Below are positions 43,961 to 51,493 of a stretch of 51,493 nucleotides of DNA, one piece after another; position 1 is the stretch's first letter; every line of letters starts with the position of its first letter. Under the pieces are notes generated by a model that saw only the letters and a program-made list of their open reading frames with translations, did no database searches and was not told the origin of the DNA. The stretch comes from Kitasatospora phosalacinea (lineage in GTDB: Bacteria > Actinomycetota > Actinomycetes > Streptomycetales > Streptomycetaceae): assembly GCF_000717185.1 (NCBI RefSeq), contig NZ_JNYE01000085.1, positions 1-51,493 of the forward strand, in the 5' to 3' direction. Position numbers and translations under genes: made by a program.

Positions 43961-44965
43961 TCAGCGCGCCCCCGCCCACGCCAGCAGGTGCTCCACCGAC
44001 CACGCCGTGACCACCCGCTCCGCCCCCAGCCCCACCCCCACCGCCCGCTCGCACCCGTCGACCTGCCGGTCGAGCTGGCCCGGTGCGTGGGCGTCCGTGT
44101 CGATGGCGAACAGGCAGCCGAGGTCGGCGGCGAGGGCGAGGAGGTCGTCGGGCGGGTCCTGGCGGTCGGGGCGGCAGTTGATCTCGACGGCGGTGTCGTG
44201 CTCGCGGCAGGCGGTGAAGACGGCCTCGGCGTCGAACGCGGAGGGCGGGCGGGGCTCGTCGCCCAGCCGCCGTCCGGTGCAGTGGCCGAGGACGTCGACC
44301 AGCGGGCTGCGGACGGCGGCGAGCATCCGGTGGGTCATCGCGTCGGCGTCCATCCGCAGTTCGGAGTGGACGGAGGCGACCACCACGTCGAGGCGGCCCA
44401 GCAGTTCCTCGTCCTGGTCGAGCGTGCCGTCCGCGAGGACGTCGCACTCGATGCCGGTGAGCAGCCGGAACGGGGCGAGCCGGGCGTTGAGCTCCTCGAC
44501 CAGGTCGAGCTGTTCGCGCAGGCGGTCCGCGCTGAGGCCGTGGGCGACGGTGAGGCGGGGCGAGTGGTCGGTGAGGACGGCCCAGTGGTGGCCGAGGGAG
44601 CGGGCGGTGCGGGCCATCCGTTCGACCGGGACGGTGCCGTCGGACCAGTCGGAGTGCAGGTGGCAGTCGCCCTGGAGCTTCTCGCGCAGCCGGAGCGCGG
44701 CGGTGGACGGGGCGGGTCCGGCGGCGGCGCGGGCCTCGGCCTCCAGCAGGTACTGGGGGGTGCGGCCGACCGAGGCGTCGGCGATCACCCGGGCGGTGAC
44801 GGGGCCGACGCCGGGGAGGCGTTCGGCCTGGGCGGCGTCGATCGGTTCGGGGGGCAGGGCGGCGGCGGCGACGGCGGCGGTGCGGAACGCCTCGGCCCGG
44901 TGGGGGGAGGCGAGTTCGCGTTCCAGCAGGAAGGCGATGCGTTCCAGGGCGGTGACCGGGTCCAT
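43961..44965 (-). CDS. HhH plus PHP domain protein (PolX C-terminal-like)
   Basis: A 334-residue protein. A helix-hairpin-helix lies near 40-65 (AAQAERLPGVGPVTARVIAD). The PHP domain, about 98-330, has DCHLHSDWSDGT, VLTDHS, VASVHSELRM, DVLGHCTGR, AVEINCRP and IDTDAH. This is the PolX family order without a working polymerase palm. It may act as a phosphoesterase or as a trimmed repair protein. Confidence 0.85.
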   Translation of the reverse strand: MDPVTALERIAFLLERELASPHRAEAFRTAAVAAAALPPEPIDAAQAERLPGVGPVTARVIADASVGRTPQYLLEAEARAAAGPAPSTAALRLREKLQGDCHLHSDWSDGTVPVERMARTARSLGHHWAVLTDHSPRLTVAHGLSADRLREQLDLVEELNARLAPFRLLTGIECDVLADGTLDQDEELLGRLDVVVASVHSELRMDADAMTHRMLAAVRSPLVDVLGHCTGRRLGDEPRPPSAFDAEAVFTACREHDTAVEINCRPDRQDPPDDLLALAADLGCLFAIDTDAHAPGQLDRQVDGCERAVGVGLGAERVVTAWSVEHLLAWAGAR

Positions 44966-45040
44966 GCGGCCAGTCTGCGCGGGGCCGGACGGGGTCGCAC
45001 GCGGACGGGTCCGCCGCCGCCGATCCGCCCCGACCCCTTG

Positions 45041-45068
45041 TTGACAGTCTGTCTCATTGGTTTACTCG
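45041..45068 (+). promoter_or_regulatory. Promoter with palindrome before the AurF-like gene
   Basis: TTGACA (45041-45046) and TACTCG (45063-45068) are spaced by 16 bases. The palindrome GACAG-T-CTGTC (45043-45053) overlaps the -35 box and resembles a TetR-type operator. No cognate regulator is adjacent. Confidence 0.6.
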
Positions 45069-45110
45069 TCCCGGAGCCCCCGCCGCACCCCCACCCTCCG
45101 GAGCCCGCCC

Positions 45111-46037
45111 GTGCCCGACACCACCACCCCGCCGCACTCCCCCGCCCGGCAGCGCAACGCCGACCGCGAGCTCAACGCCGCCCGCCTGCTGCGCGCCTCC
45201 GCCAAGCACTCGTACGACCCGCTCACCGAGATCGACTGGTCCGCCCCCGTCGACCCGGACCACTACGCGCTGCCCGCGCACCGCGTCGCGCTGTACGGCA
45301 CCCCGCTGTGGGAGCGGCTGGACGAGCGGGCCAGGGCCCGGTTGAGCGTGCACCAGTTCGCGTCCACCACGGCCGCCGGGATCTGGTTCGAACTGGTGCT
45401 GATGGAGGGCCTGATCCGGCACGTCTACGCGGGCGACCTGACCACCGGGCACGCCCAGTACGCGCTGACCGAGGTCGCCGACGAGTGCCGGCACTCGACC
45501 ATGTTCGCCCGCTACATCACCGCGACCGGCTACCCCTCGGCCCGGCCGACCCGGCGCGCCGACCGCCTCGGGAAGCTGCACTTCCTGCTCAACGACACCA
45601 CCATGACCTTCGCCGGGGCGATCTTCGTCGAGGAGTTCACCGACGCGATGCAGCGCGAGATGGTCCGCGACGAGTCGCTGCAGCCGCTGGCCCGCTCGGT
45701 GGCCCGGATCCACGTGGTCGAGGAGGCCCGGCACATCGGCTACGCCAAGCCGGAGCTGGAGCGCCGCTGGGCGGCGATGACGGCGGCCCGGCGGGCGGTG
45801 TTCCGGCGGGCGCTGGCGCTGCTGGCCCGGCAGGCGGTGGCCGAGATCGTGCACCCGCGGGTGTACGCGCTGGCCGGGCTCGACCCGGCCGGGGCCCGCC
45901 GCGCCGCCGAGGCCAACCCGCACTGGCGGCAGGCCCGGATCGACTGGGCCCGCAAGGCGCTGGAGTTCTTCGCCGACCTGGGCGTCCTCACCCCGGCCAC
46001 CGCCCGCGCCTGGCGCCGCGCCCACCTGCTCCCCTGA
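45111..46037 (+). CDS. AurF-like diiron oxygenase
   Basis: A 308-residue protein of the p-aminobenzoate N-oxygenase (AurF) family. The diiron ligand motifs are visible: FELVLMEGLIRH, EVADECRHSTMF (ExxxH type), AIFVEEFTDAM and HVVEEARHIGYA (EExxH). AurF-type enzymes oxidise aryl amines to nitro compounds or carry out similar reactions with O2. The GTG start (PDTTTPPHSP) follows CCGGAG; the longer frame from 45057 would overlap the promoter. An MFS exporter follows 56 bases downstream, which suggests that the pair makes and exports, or detoxifies, one compound. Confidence 0.85.
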   Translation: MPDTTTPPHSPARQRNADRELNAARLLRASAKHSYDPLTEIDWSAPVDPDHYALPAHRVALYGTPLWERLDERARARLSVHQFASTTAAGIWFELVLMEGLIRHVYAGDLTTGHAQYALTEVADECRHSTMFARYITATGYPSARPTRRADRLGKLHFLLNDTTMTFAGAIFVEEFTDAMQREMVRDESLQPLARSVARIHVVEEARHIGYAKPELERRWAAMTAARRAVFRRALALLARQAVAEIVHPRVYALAGLDPAGARRAAEANPHWRQARIDWARKALEFFADLGVLTPATARAWRRAHLLP

Positions 46038-46093
46038 CCCGCCGCCTGCGCGCCGCGCCCCCGCCACCACCCGCGCTGCCCGAGACTCTGACC

Positions 46094-47569
46094 GTGGACG
46101 ACAACGGGATCCGCCTCGGCACGGGCCGCGGCCGGTGGGTGGTGGCGGCGACGGCGCTGGGCTCCGGCATGGCGATGCTGGACGGCACGGTGGTGAACGT
46201 GGCGCTGCCCCGGATCGGCGAGGACCTGGGCGCCGATCTGTCGGCGCTGCAGTGGACGGTCAACGCCTACATGCTGACGCTGGCGGCGCTGATCCTGCTG
46301 GGCGGCTCGCTCGGCGACCGGTACGGGCGGCGGCGGGTGTTCCTGATCGGGGTGTGCTGGTTCGCGCTCGCCTCGGCCGGGTGCGCGGCCGCGCCGAACG
46401 TCGAACTGCTGGTGCTGGCACGGGCGTTGCAGGGGGTGGGCGGGGCGCTGCTGACGCCCGGTTCGCTGGCGATGCTGCAGGCGGTGTTCGCCGAGGAGGA
46501 CCGGGCGGGCGCGGTCGGGGCCTGGTCGGGGCTGGGCGGGGTCGCGGCCGCGGTCGGGCCGTTCCTGGGCGGCTGGCTGGTGGACGGGCCGGGCTGGCGG
46601 TGGATCTTCCTGCTGAACCTGCCGCTGGCGGCGGCGGTGGTCGCGGTGACGGCCCGGCACGTCCCGGAGAGCCGCGACCCGGACGCGTCCGGCCGCTTCG
46701 ACGTACTGGGCGCGCTGCTCGCGGCGCTGGCGCTGGCCGGGATCACCTACGCGCTGACCGAGGCCGGTGCGGGGCCGGCCCCGGGCGCGGTGGCGGCCGG
46801 GGTCGCGGGCCTGGTGCTGACCGGGGCGTTCCTGCTGGTCGAGCACCGCTCGGCGCACCCGATGCTGCCGCTGTCGCTGTTCCGCTCCCGGCTGTTCACC
46901 TCCGTCAACCTGGTCACGCTCTGCGTGTACGGGGCGTTCAGCGGGGTGTTCCTGCTGCTGACGGTGCAGTTGCAGGTGGTGGCCGGGTTCACGCCGCTGC
47001 TGTCGGGGGTCGCGCTGGTGCCGATCACCGTGCTGATGCTGCTGTTCTCCGGCCGGGCCGGGCGGCTGGGCCGGAAGGCGGGGCCGCGGCTGCCGCTGAC
47101 GGTGGGGCCGCTGGTGGTGGCCGCGGGCGTGCTGCTGATGCTGCGGATCGGGCCGGACGCGAACTACTGGCTGGACGTGCTGCCCGCCGTCACCGTGCAG
47201 GGCGCCGGGATGACCCTGCTGGTCGCCCCGCTGACCGCGACGGTGCTGGCCGCCGTGGACGTCCGGCGGGCGGGCATCGCCTCGGGCGTCAACAACGCGG
47301 CCGCCCGCGCCGCAGGCCTGTTCGCGGTCGCCGCGATCCCCCCGCTGGCGGGCCTGAGCGGCGACGCCTACCGCGTCCCGGCCGAGGTCGACGCCGCCTT
47401 CACCACCGCCGTGCTGATCTGCGCCGCCCTGCTCGCCGCCGGCGCCGTCCTGGCCCTCACCACCGTCCGCTCCGACGCCCTCGCCCCGCCGCACCCGGTC
47501 GCCGAACCGGACTGCGACTGGTACTGCGCCCCGACCACGCCCCCGATGCACCCGGACCAGGAGCGCTGA
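46094..47569 (+). CDS. MFS drug exporter (DHA2 family, 14 TM)
   Basis: A 491-residue transporter. LDGTVVNVALPRIGEDLGA is motif D1 at helix 1 and LGGSLGDRYGRRRVFLIGV is motif A; about 14 helices follow. DHA2 proteins pump drugs and antibiotics out with protons. The GTG start has a weak ribosome site, so translation may be helped by the preceding diiron oxygenase gene. The C-terminal 30 residues are hydrophilic, with two Cys (CDWYC). Confidence 0.88.
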   Translation: MDDNGIRLGTGRGRWVVAATALGSGMAMLDGTVVNVALPRIGEDLGADLSALQWTVNAYMLTLAALILLGGSLGDRYGRRRVFLIGVCWFALASAGCAAAPNVELLVLARALQGVGGALLTPGSLAMLQAVFAEEDRAGAVGAWSGLGGVAAAVGPFLGGWLVDGPGWRWIFLLNLPLAAAVVAVTARHVPESRDPDASGRFDVLGALLAALALAGITYALTEAGAGPAPGAVAAGVAGLVLTGAFLLVEHRSAHPMLPLSLFRSRLFTSVNLVTLCVYGAFSGVFLLLTVQLQVVAGFTPLLSGVALVPITVLMLLFSGRAGRLGRKAGPRLPLTVGPLVVAAGVLLMLRIGPDANYWLDVLPAVTVQGAGMTLLVAPLTATVLAAVDVRRAGIASGVNNAAARAAGLFAVAAIPPLAGLSGDAYRVPAEVDAAFTTAVLICAALLAAGAVLALTTVRSDALAPPHPVAEPDCDWYCAPTTPPMHPDQER

Positions 47570-47576
47570 CGACGGC

Positions 47577-47654
47577 GGGCCCCCCCCGGGGGGGGGGGCC
47601 GGGGGGGGCGCCCGGGGGGGGGGGGGGGGGGGCGGGGGGGGGGGCGGGGGGGGG
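47577..47654. other. Poly-G/poly-C tract, likely sequencing artefact
   Basis: About 78 bases almost wholly of G after a short C run, with only scattered C. It abruptly ends the purB reading frame. This is unlike any other sequence in the window and resembles the no-signal poly-G of two-colour sequencing joined into a contig. Confidence 0.8.
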
Positions 47655-48902
47655 GACGAGGGTGTTCTCGCGGGCGCCCTCGCGCATGGCGAGGGCGGCG
47701 GCCACCGCGTGCTCCTTGATGACCTCGTGCGCGGCCTCGCGGCCGACGCCGGCCCGCACCGCGCCCATCAGGACCTTGGTGGTGGCCAGGAAGGGCAGGT
47801 AGCGGTCCAGCTCGGCCTCGATGACGGCGGGGAAGGCGCCGAACTCGTCGAGGACGGTCAGGAAGGTCTCCAGCAGGCCGTCGAAGGCGAAGAACGCGTC
47901 CGGCAGCGCGACGCGGCGCACCACGGAGCAGGAGACGTCGCCCTCGTTCCACTGGTCGCCGCCGAGCTCGGCGGTCATCGAGGCGTAGCCGCGCAGGATG
48001 ACGGCCAGGCCGTTGACGCGCTCGCAGGAGCGGGTGTTCATCTTGTGCGGCATCGCCGAGGAGCCGACCTGCCCGGCCTTGAAGCCCTCGGTGACCAGCT
48101 CGTGGCCGGCCATCAGGCGGATCGTCTTGGCCAGGCTGGAGGGCCCGGCGGCGAGCTGGACGAGCGCGGAGACCACGTCGTAGTCGAGCGAGCGCGGGTA
48201 GACCTGGCCGACCGAGGTGAACACGTTCTCGAAGCCGAGGTGGCCGGCCACCCGGCGCTCCAGCTCGGCGAGCTTGTCGGCGTCGCCGCCGAGCAGGTCG
48301 AGCATGTCCTGGGCGGTGCCGACCGGGCCCTTGATGCCGCGCAGCGGGTAGCGCGCGATCAGCTCCTCCAGCCGGACGTAGCCGACCAGCACCTCGTCGG
48401 CGGCGGTGGCGAAGCGCTTGCCGAGGGTGGTGGCCTGGGCGGCGACGTTGTGCGAGCGGCCGGCCATGACCAGCTCGCCGTACTGGGCGGCGAGGCGGCC
48501 GAGGCGGACCAGCACGGCCACCGTGCGGTCGCGGACGTGCTCCAGCGACTGGCGGATCTGCAGCTGCTCGACGTTCTCGGTGAGGTCGCGCGAGGTCATG
48601 CCCTTGTGGATCTGCTCGTGCCCGGCGAGCTCGGAGAACTCCTCGATCCGGGCCTTCACGTCGTGCCGGGTGACCTTCTCGCGGTCGGCGATGGACGCCA
48701 GGTCGACCTGGTCGACGACCCGCTCGTAGTCGGCGATCGCGGTGGGCGGCACCTCGATGCCGAGGTCCTGCTGCGCCTTGAGGACGGCCAGCCACAGGTG
48801 GCGCTCCAGGACCACCTTGTGCTCGGGGGACCACAGCTGGGCCAGGGTCGCCGAGGCGTACCGGGAGGCCAGGACATTGGGGATCTTGGGCTTCGCGCTC
48901 AC
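47655..48902 (-). CDS. purB: Adenylosuccinate lyase PurB, 3' end lost
   Basis: 416 good residues of adenylosuccinate lyase, which splits adenylosuccinate and SAICAR in purine synthesis. Family motifs are visible: KARIEEFSELAGHEQIHKGM, TSRDLTENV, MAGRSHNVAAQATTLGKRF and the signature SSAMPHKMNTRSCERVNG with the catalytic Ser loop. The frame then runs into the poly-G tract after MREGARENTLV; roughly 60 residues of the normal C-terminus are missing and replaced by Pro/Gly noise. The gene is essential in most bacteria, so an assembly error is far more likely than a true deletion. GTG at 48902 or TTG at 48911 is the start. Confidence 0.93.
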
Positions 48903-48996
48903 GTTTCGCAAGCCTAACAGTCAAGCTCAGGGGAGGACGAAGCGCGTCCGGAAACCGGGATGAGCGCGGCGGGGGCGGCGGGTTAGGGTCCGGGGC

Positions 48997-49353
48997 ATGA
49001 CCAAGCGCACTTTCCGGATCACGGTCCGCGGCTCCTTCGACGCCCTGACCGACGAGCAGCGGGCCGAGCTGCAGGCCGAGGCCGCCGAGCACGACGTGCT
49101 GCGGGCGGAGTTCACCGAGGAGGGGCACCTGGTGTACGACCTGTCGGCGCGGCCGTTCTTCACCTTCCGCTTCCTGGAGCACGGGGAGGCGGAGGAGGAC
49201 GTGGTGGCGGCGTCGGTGCGGGCCGAGACGGCGGCGGAGCTGTGGCTGACCGACCGCGGGTACGGCTACAAGAACCTGAAGTCGCAGGCGCAGGACATGG
49301 CGCTGGCGGCGCTGGGGGCGCGGCAGAAGCAGGAGGCCCGGAGGAAGGGCTGA
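48997..49353 (+). CDS. DUF6204 family protein
   Basis: A 118-residue protein. TFRITVRGSFDALTDEQRAE, FTEEGHLVYDLSARPFFTF and ELWLTDRGYGYKNL match my memory of DUF6204. Soluble, mixed alpha/beta, function unknown. It is divergent from purB. Confidence 0.82.
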   Translation: MTKRTFRITVRGSFDALTDEQRAELQAEAAEHDVLRAEFTEEGHLVYDLSARPFFTFRFLEHGEAEEDVVAASVRAETAAELWLTDRGYGYKNLKSQAQDMALAALGARQKQEARRKG

Positions 49354-49497
49354 GCCGCCGGGGCCCGGGCGGCCGGACCGACGCCCGCCCTGTCTGGATC
49401 GGGTGACCCCGTGTTAGCTTCTTGACCAACTCATGGCCTGCGCATGGTGCCACCCATACTCGCGGGCCGGGCAACGGGGAAGAAGAGGGGCACCGCG

Positions 49498-49824
49498 ATG
49501 GCGGGGGAATTCAGGGTCGATCCGGACGCGCTTCGCCGGTTCGCCCGCACCAGCAACGAGCGGGCCGAGCGGCTGCGGGCGATCCGCTCCGAGCTCGGCG
49601 CGCACCAGCTGTCGGTGTCGGCGTTCGGGAAGCTCCCGGAGGCCGACGAGACCGGCCGCGACTACGTGGAGCGGTCCGAGTCGGCGATCGAGAACGCGGG
49701 CGCGGCCGGCGACACCATGGACCGGATCGCCGAGTACGCCGAGGGCATGGCCGCGGCGTACGAGCGGGCGGACGAGGCCACCGGGCAGGACATGCGGGCG
49801 ATCTCGGCGGGGCTGGGCGGATGA
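49498..49824 (+). CDS. EspC-like type VII secretion target
   Basis: A 108-residue helical-hairpin protein (FRVDPDALRRFARTSNERAE) resembling the EspC/DUF2580 group that NCBI calls type VII secretion target. It has the YxxxE-like YVERSESAIE and a second helix ending MAAAYERADEA. The ATG follows AGAGGGG. It overlaps the next gene by ATGA, as in EsxA/B-like pairs. Confidence 0.78.
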   Translation: MAGEFRVDPDALRRFARTSNERAERLRAIRSELGAHQLSVSAFGKLPEADETGRDYVERSESAIENAGAAGDTMDRIAEYAEGMAAAYERADEATGQDMRAISAGLGG

Positions 49825-50756
49825 GCGGGCCGGTCTCGGGCGCGGTCGACGCCTACACGAAGATCAACAGCTGGATGAGCCCGCTGGGCAGCGTGGTCGA
49901 CGGGATCATGCGGCCCCTCGTGGAACCGCTCGCGGAGCCCCTGGAGTTCGTCACCGGCGACCCCGAGGGGCTGGAGGACGCCGCCCGGCTGTGGCAGCGG
50001 CAGGCCGAGCAGCTGCGCGAGCTGATCGCCGACCAGCGGCGCGACCGGGCCGGGCTGGCCGGCGAGTGGGAGGGTGCGGCAGCCGACGCCCTGCAGGCCG
50101 AACTCGCCGAGCTGGAGCAGGCCCTGGAGGCCGAGGCGGCGGACATGGAGGGCACCGCCGAGCTGCTCTCCGAGGCCGCCGCCGAGTGCCGGATGGCGCA
50201 GGACCTGGTCGAGACGGTGATCCGCGAGCTGATCGAATGGGCGATCATCACCTTCGCCGCCTCGCTCGCCTTCAGCGTGATCACCGCCGGGGTGTCGCTC
50301 GCCGCCGAGGCGGCCGCGGCCGCGGCCGAGGGTTCGATCGCCAGCGTCCGGATAGCCAACCTGGTGCGCAAGCTCGCCAGCGCGCTGAAGAAGATCGCCG
50401 ACGCGATGAAGGCGCTCAAGGCGGTCTCCAAGCGTCCGCACCTCAACCCGAAGAAGCCCTGGACCTGGAACAAGCCGCTGGACGTCGAGGCGTACCTGGC
50501 CAAGACCGGCGTCAAAGCCATCGGCAAGGCCGGACTGCACGGCATCGGCCTGACCGGCGACCCGGTCGGGCAGACCGTCCAGCAGGCGGTGCAGAGCGGC
50601 GCGGGCATCCTCGGCGACGAGGCCGACGACCGGATCGGCGGCACGCCCGGCCCCAGCACGGCGCTGCGCGAGCGCCTCGGCGCGGCCCAGCCCGCGCAGC
50701 CGCCCGCGCTCAGCCCCGAGGAGCGCCGCCAGCGCTTCGAGGACGCCTTCGGCTGA
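49821..50756 (+). CDS. WXG100/PPE-like secreted or toxin-type protein
   Basis: A 311-residue protein. Residues 60-150 form long helices with a W-x-G turn (GEWEGAAADALQAELAEL), as in WXG100 proteins. Two hydrophobic stretches follow near 135-165 (WAIITFAASLAFSVITAGVS), then a basic segment (KLASALKKIADAMKALKAVS). The C-terminal 100 residues hold no recognisable toxin motif. Coupled to the EspC-like gene, it is probably its partner substrate for type VII secretion. No secretion ATPase is in the window. Confidence 0.72.
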   Translation: MSGPVSGAVDAYTKINSWMSPLGSVVDGIMRPLVEPLAEPLEFVTGDPEGLEDAARLWQRQAEQLRELIADQRRDRAGLAGEWEGAAADALQAELAELEQALEAEAADMEGTAELLSEAAAECRMAQDLVETVIRELIEWAIITFAASLAFSVITAGVSLAAEAAAAAAEGSIASVRIANLVRKLASALKKIADAMKALKAVSKRPHLNPKKPWTWNKPLDVEAYLAKTGVKAIGKAGLHGIGLTGDPVGQTVQQAVQSGAGILGDEADDRIGGTPGPSTALRERLGAAQPAQPPALSPEERRQRFEDAFG

Positions 50757-50801
50757 GCAGGCCCGCGCTCCACCGACCCGCACCCACCGAGGAGTTGACC
50801 C

Positions 50802-51401
50802 GTGCTCGACCGGGACCGCCAGTTCGCCGCACCGTTCCTCGCCACCGGGGAGCAGCTCCGGGCCGCCGCGCCGGTCTCGCTCGCGCCCGGCATCCCGCGG
50901 CCGCCCGAAGAGCTGCTGACGCCCCGGCAGCCCGGTGAACTGGAGCAGCGGCTCGCCAAGCCGTTCGGCCTGCTGCGGCGCGCGTACGCGGTGGTCAACC
51001 CGGCGTCCGCCGTCGTCGGGGCGGTCGAGGACCGGATGCTGAACGCGGTGCCCGAATCGGTGTGGCACGGCACCGGGATGGACGGCGGCTGGCACTCCAC
51101 CGCCGGACGCCTGGTGATCCGCCTGCACGAGGACGGCGCCCACGGCAGTGCCCTGCTCGCCCTCACCGACCGGCGGCTGCTGCTGCTCGCCGACCGCGCC
51201 AAGCCGTGGCAGCTCACCGAGCAGCACGCCCTCCAACTGGAGCTCCCGCGCCCGGAGGTCACCGCCGCGCGGCGCAACGCCAAGGGCGTCACCCAGCGCG
51301 GCCGGGTCGACCTGCACTTCCGTGACGGCTCCTGGATCGCCCTCACCACCCCGCTGCCGTCCGCGGCGGACGAACTCGCCGCCGCGTTCGGCCTGCCCTA
51401 G
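50802..51401 (+). CDS. Hypothetical protein with PH-like C-terminal part
   Basis: A 199-residue protein; GTG start after GAGGAG. The N-terminal 75 residues are Pro-rich and helical. Residues 85-199 have a beta pattern (ALLALTDRRLLLLADRAKPW, RVDLHFRDGSWIALTTPLP) like bacterial PH-like domains. It is likely the third gene of the type VII-linked operon. Its TAG stop lies inside CCTAGG, the apparent IS481 target at the window end. Confidence 0.7.
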   Translation: MLDRDRQFAAPFLATGEQLRAAAPVSLAPGIPRPPEELLTPRQPGELEQRLAKPFGLLRRAYAVVNPASAVVGAVEDRMLNAVPESVWHGTGMDGGWHSTAGRLVIRLHEDGAHGSALLALTDRRLLLLADRAKPWQLTEQHALQLELPRPEVTAARRNAKGVTQRGRVDLHFRDGSWIALTTPLPSAADELAAAFGLP

Positions 51402-51493
51402 GTGTTCTGTCCTGTGAGGTTGGGGACGCGGCTGGCGGGTGGTTGGCCGGCGAGTGCGGTGTGTCCGCGGTGGTGATTGTAGGTGTGGAGCCA
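51398..51493 (-). mobile_element. 3' end of an IS481-family transposase (partial)
   Basis: Reading leftwards, the last 31 residues (WLHTYNHHRGHTALAGQPPA onwards) are the typical C-terminus of IS481-family DDE transposases. The gene continues beyond the window. Its TAG stop is the opposite strand of the CTAG that also ends the upstream gene, so the two frames overlap by three bases. The IS tip (tgttctgtcctgtgaggt) begins directly after. IS481 is known to choose NCTAGN targets, which fits CCTAGG here. Confidence 0.85.

Noticed and set aside
42941..45100. Very long plus-strand frame of 1542 codons ending with the MFS exporter
   Set aside because: Only the part from 46094 is a protein; upstream it is a run of shadow frame over five other genes, not a giant fusion.

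Overview
The window is very GC-rich, with strong G/C preference at third codon positions, GTG starts, four-base ATGA/GTGA gene overlaps and almost no AT-rich DNA. Together with streptomycete-type families (DUF6296, DUF6204, DUF2630, a SCO5389-like protein, mycothiol-type DinB protein, TerD, SPFH plus NAD-kinase-like pair) this points to a chromosomal segment of a Streptomycetaceae actinomycete, Kitasatospora or Streptomyces. No tRNA, rRNA or CRISPR array was seen.

Layout. 0-6.3 kb (minus strand) is a tightly overlapped redox operon: a DsrM/NarI-like membrane cytochrome, a NasA/NapA-type molybdopterin oxidoreductase, a four-cluster ferredoxin and a Rieske protein, followed by two small unknown genes. 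6.5-10 kb holds a DUF4037 protein, a small membrane protein and an olsB-olsA-like acyltransferase pair. 10-14.6 kb is a sulfide/persulfide-stress module: two nearly identical CsoR/CstR-type repressors that lack the copper-ligand histidine, a persulfide dioxygenase-rhodanese fusion, a rhodanese, a TauE/SafE exporter and a membrane rhodanese. Four ATACC-N6-GGTAT palindromes mark the likely regulon. 14.7-20.2 kb has a YkgJ-like/pentapeptide fusion, a PAS-GAF-PP2C phosphatase, a nucleotidyltransferase and an unknown membrane protein. 20.3-24.7 kb carries two family-4 glycosyltransferases, an SGNH hydrolase and an S1 protein.

25-31 kb: a 6PGDH-like dehydrogenase, a PHP protein, an SPFH/NAD-kinase-like operon whose promoter is covered by two copies of one palindrome, DUF6296 and an aldo-keto reductase. 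31-36.5 kb: terD, UBP zinc finger, MazG-like, DUF6126-like, a second SGNH hydrolase, the ohr/ohrR pair, an HhH-GPD-like protein and small conserved genes. 36.5-41 kb: a secreted GH53 endo-galactanase with twin LacI-like operators, and an MFS/TetR divergent pair with twin operators. 41-47.6 kb: DinB, DJ-1, tyrosine phosphatase, PCD-VOC and PHP genes, then an AurF-like diiron oxygenase with an MFS exporter. 47.6-51.5 kb: purB, which loses its 3' end in a poly-G tract that looks like a sequencing artefact, DUF6204, a small type VII secretion-like cluster, and the edge of an IS481-family element at the window end.

The most coherent system is the persulfide module with its operators. Its closeness to the molybdenum/Rieske operon raises the possibility of linked sulfur and electron-transfer chemistry, which the sequence alone cannot prove. 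Many intergenic regions hold short tandem repeats (11, 14, 20, 21, 30 and 36 bp units).
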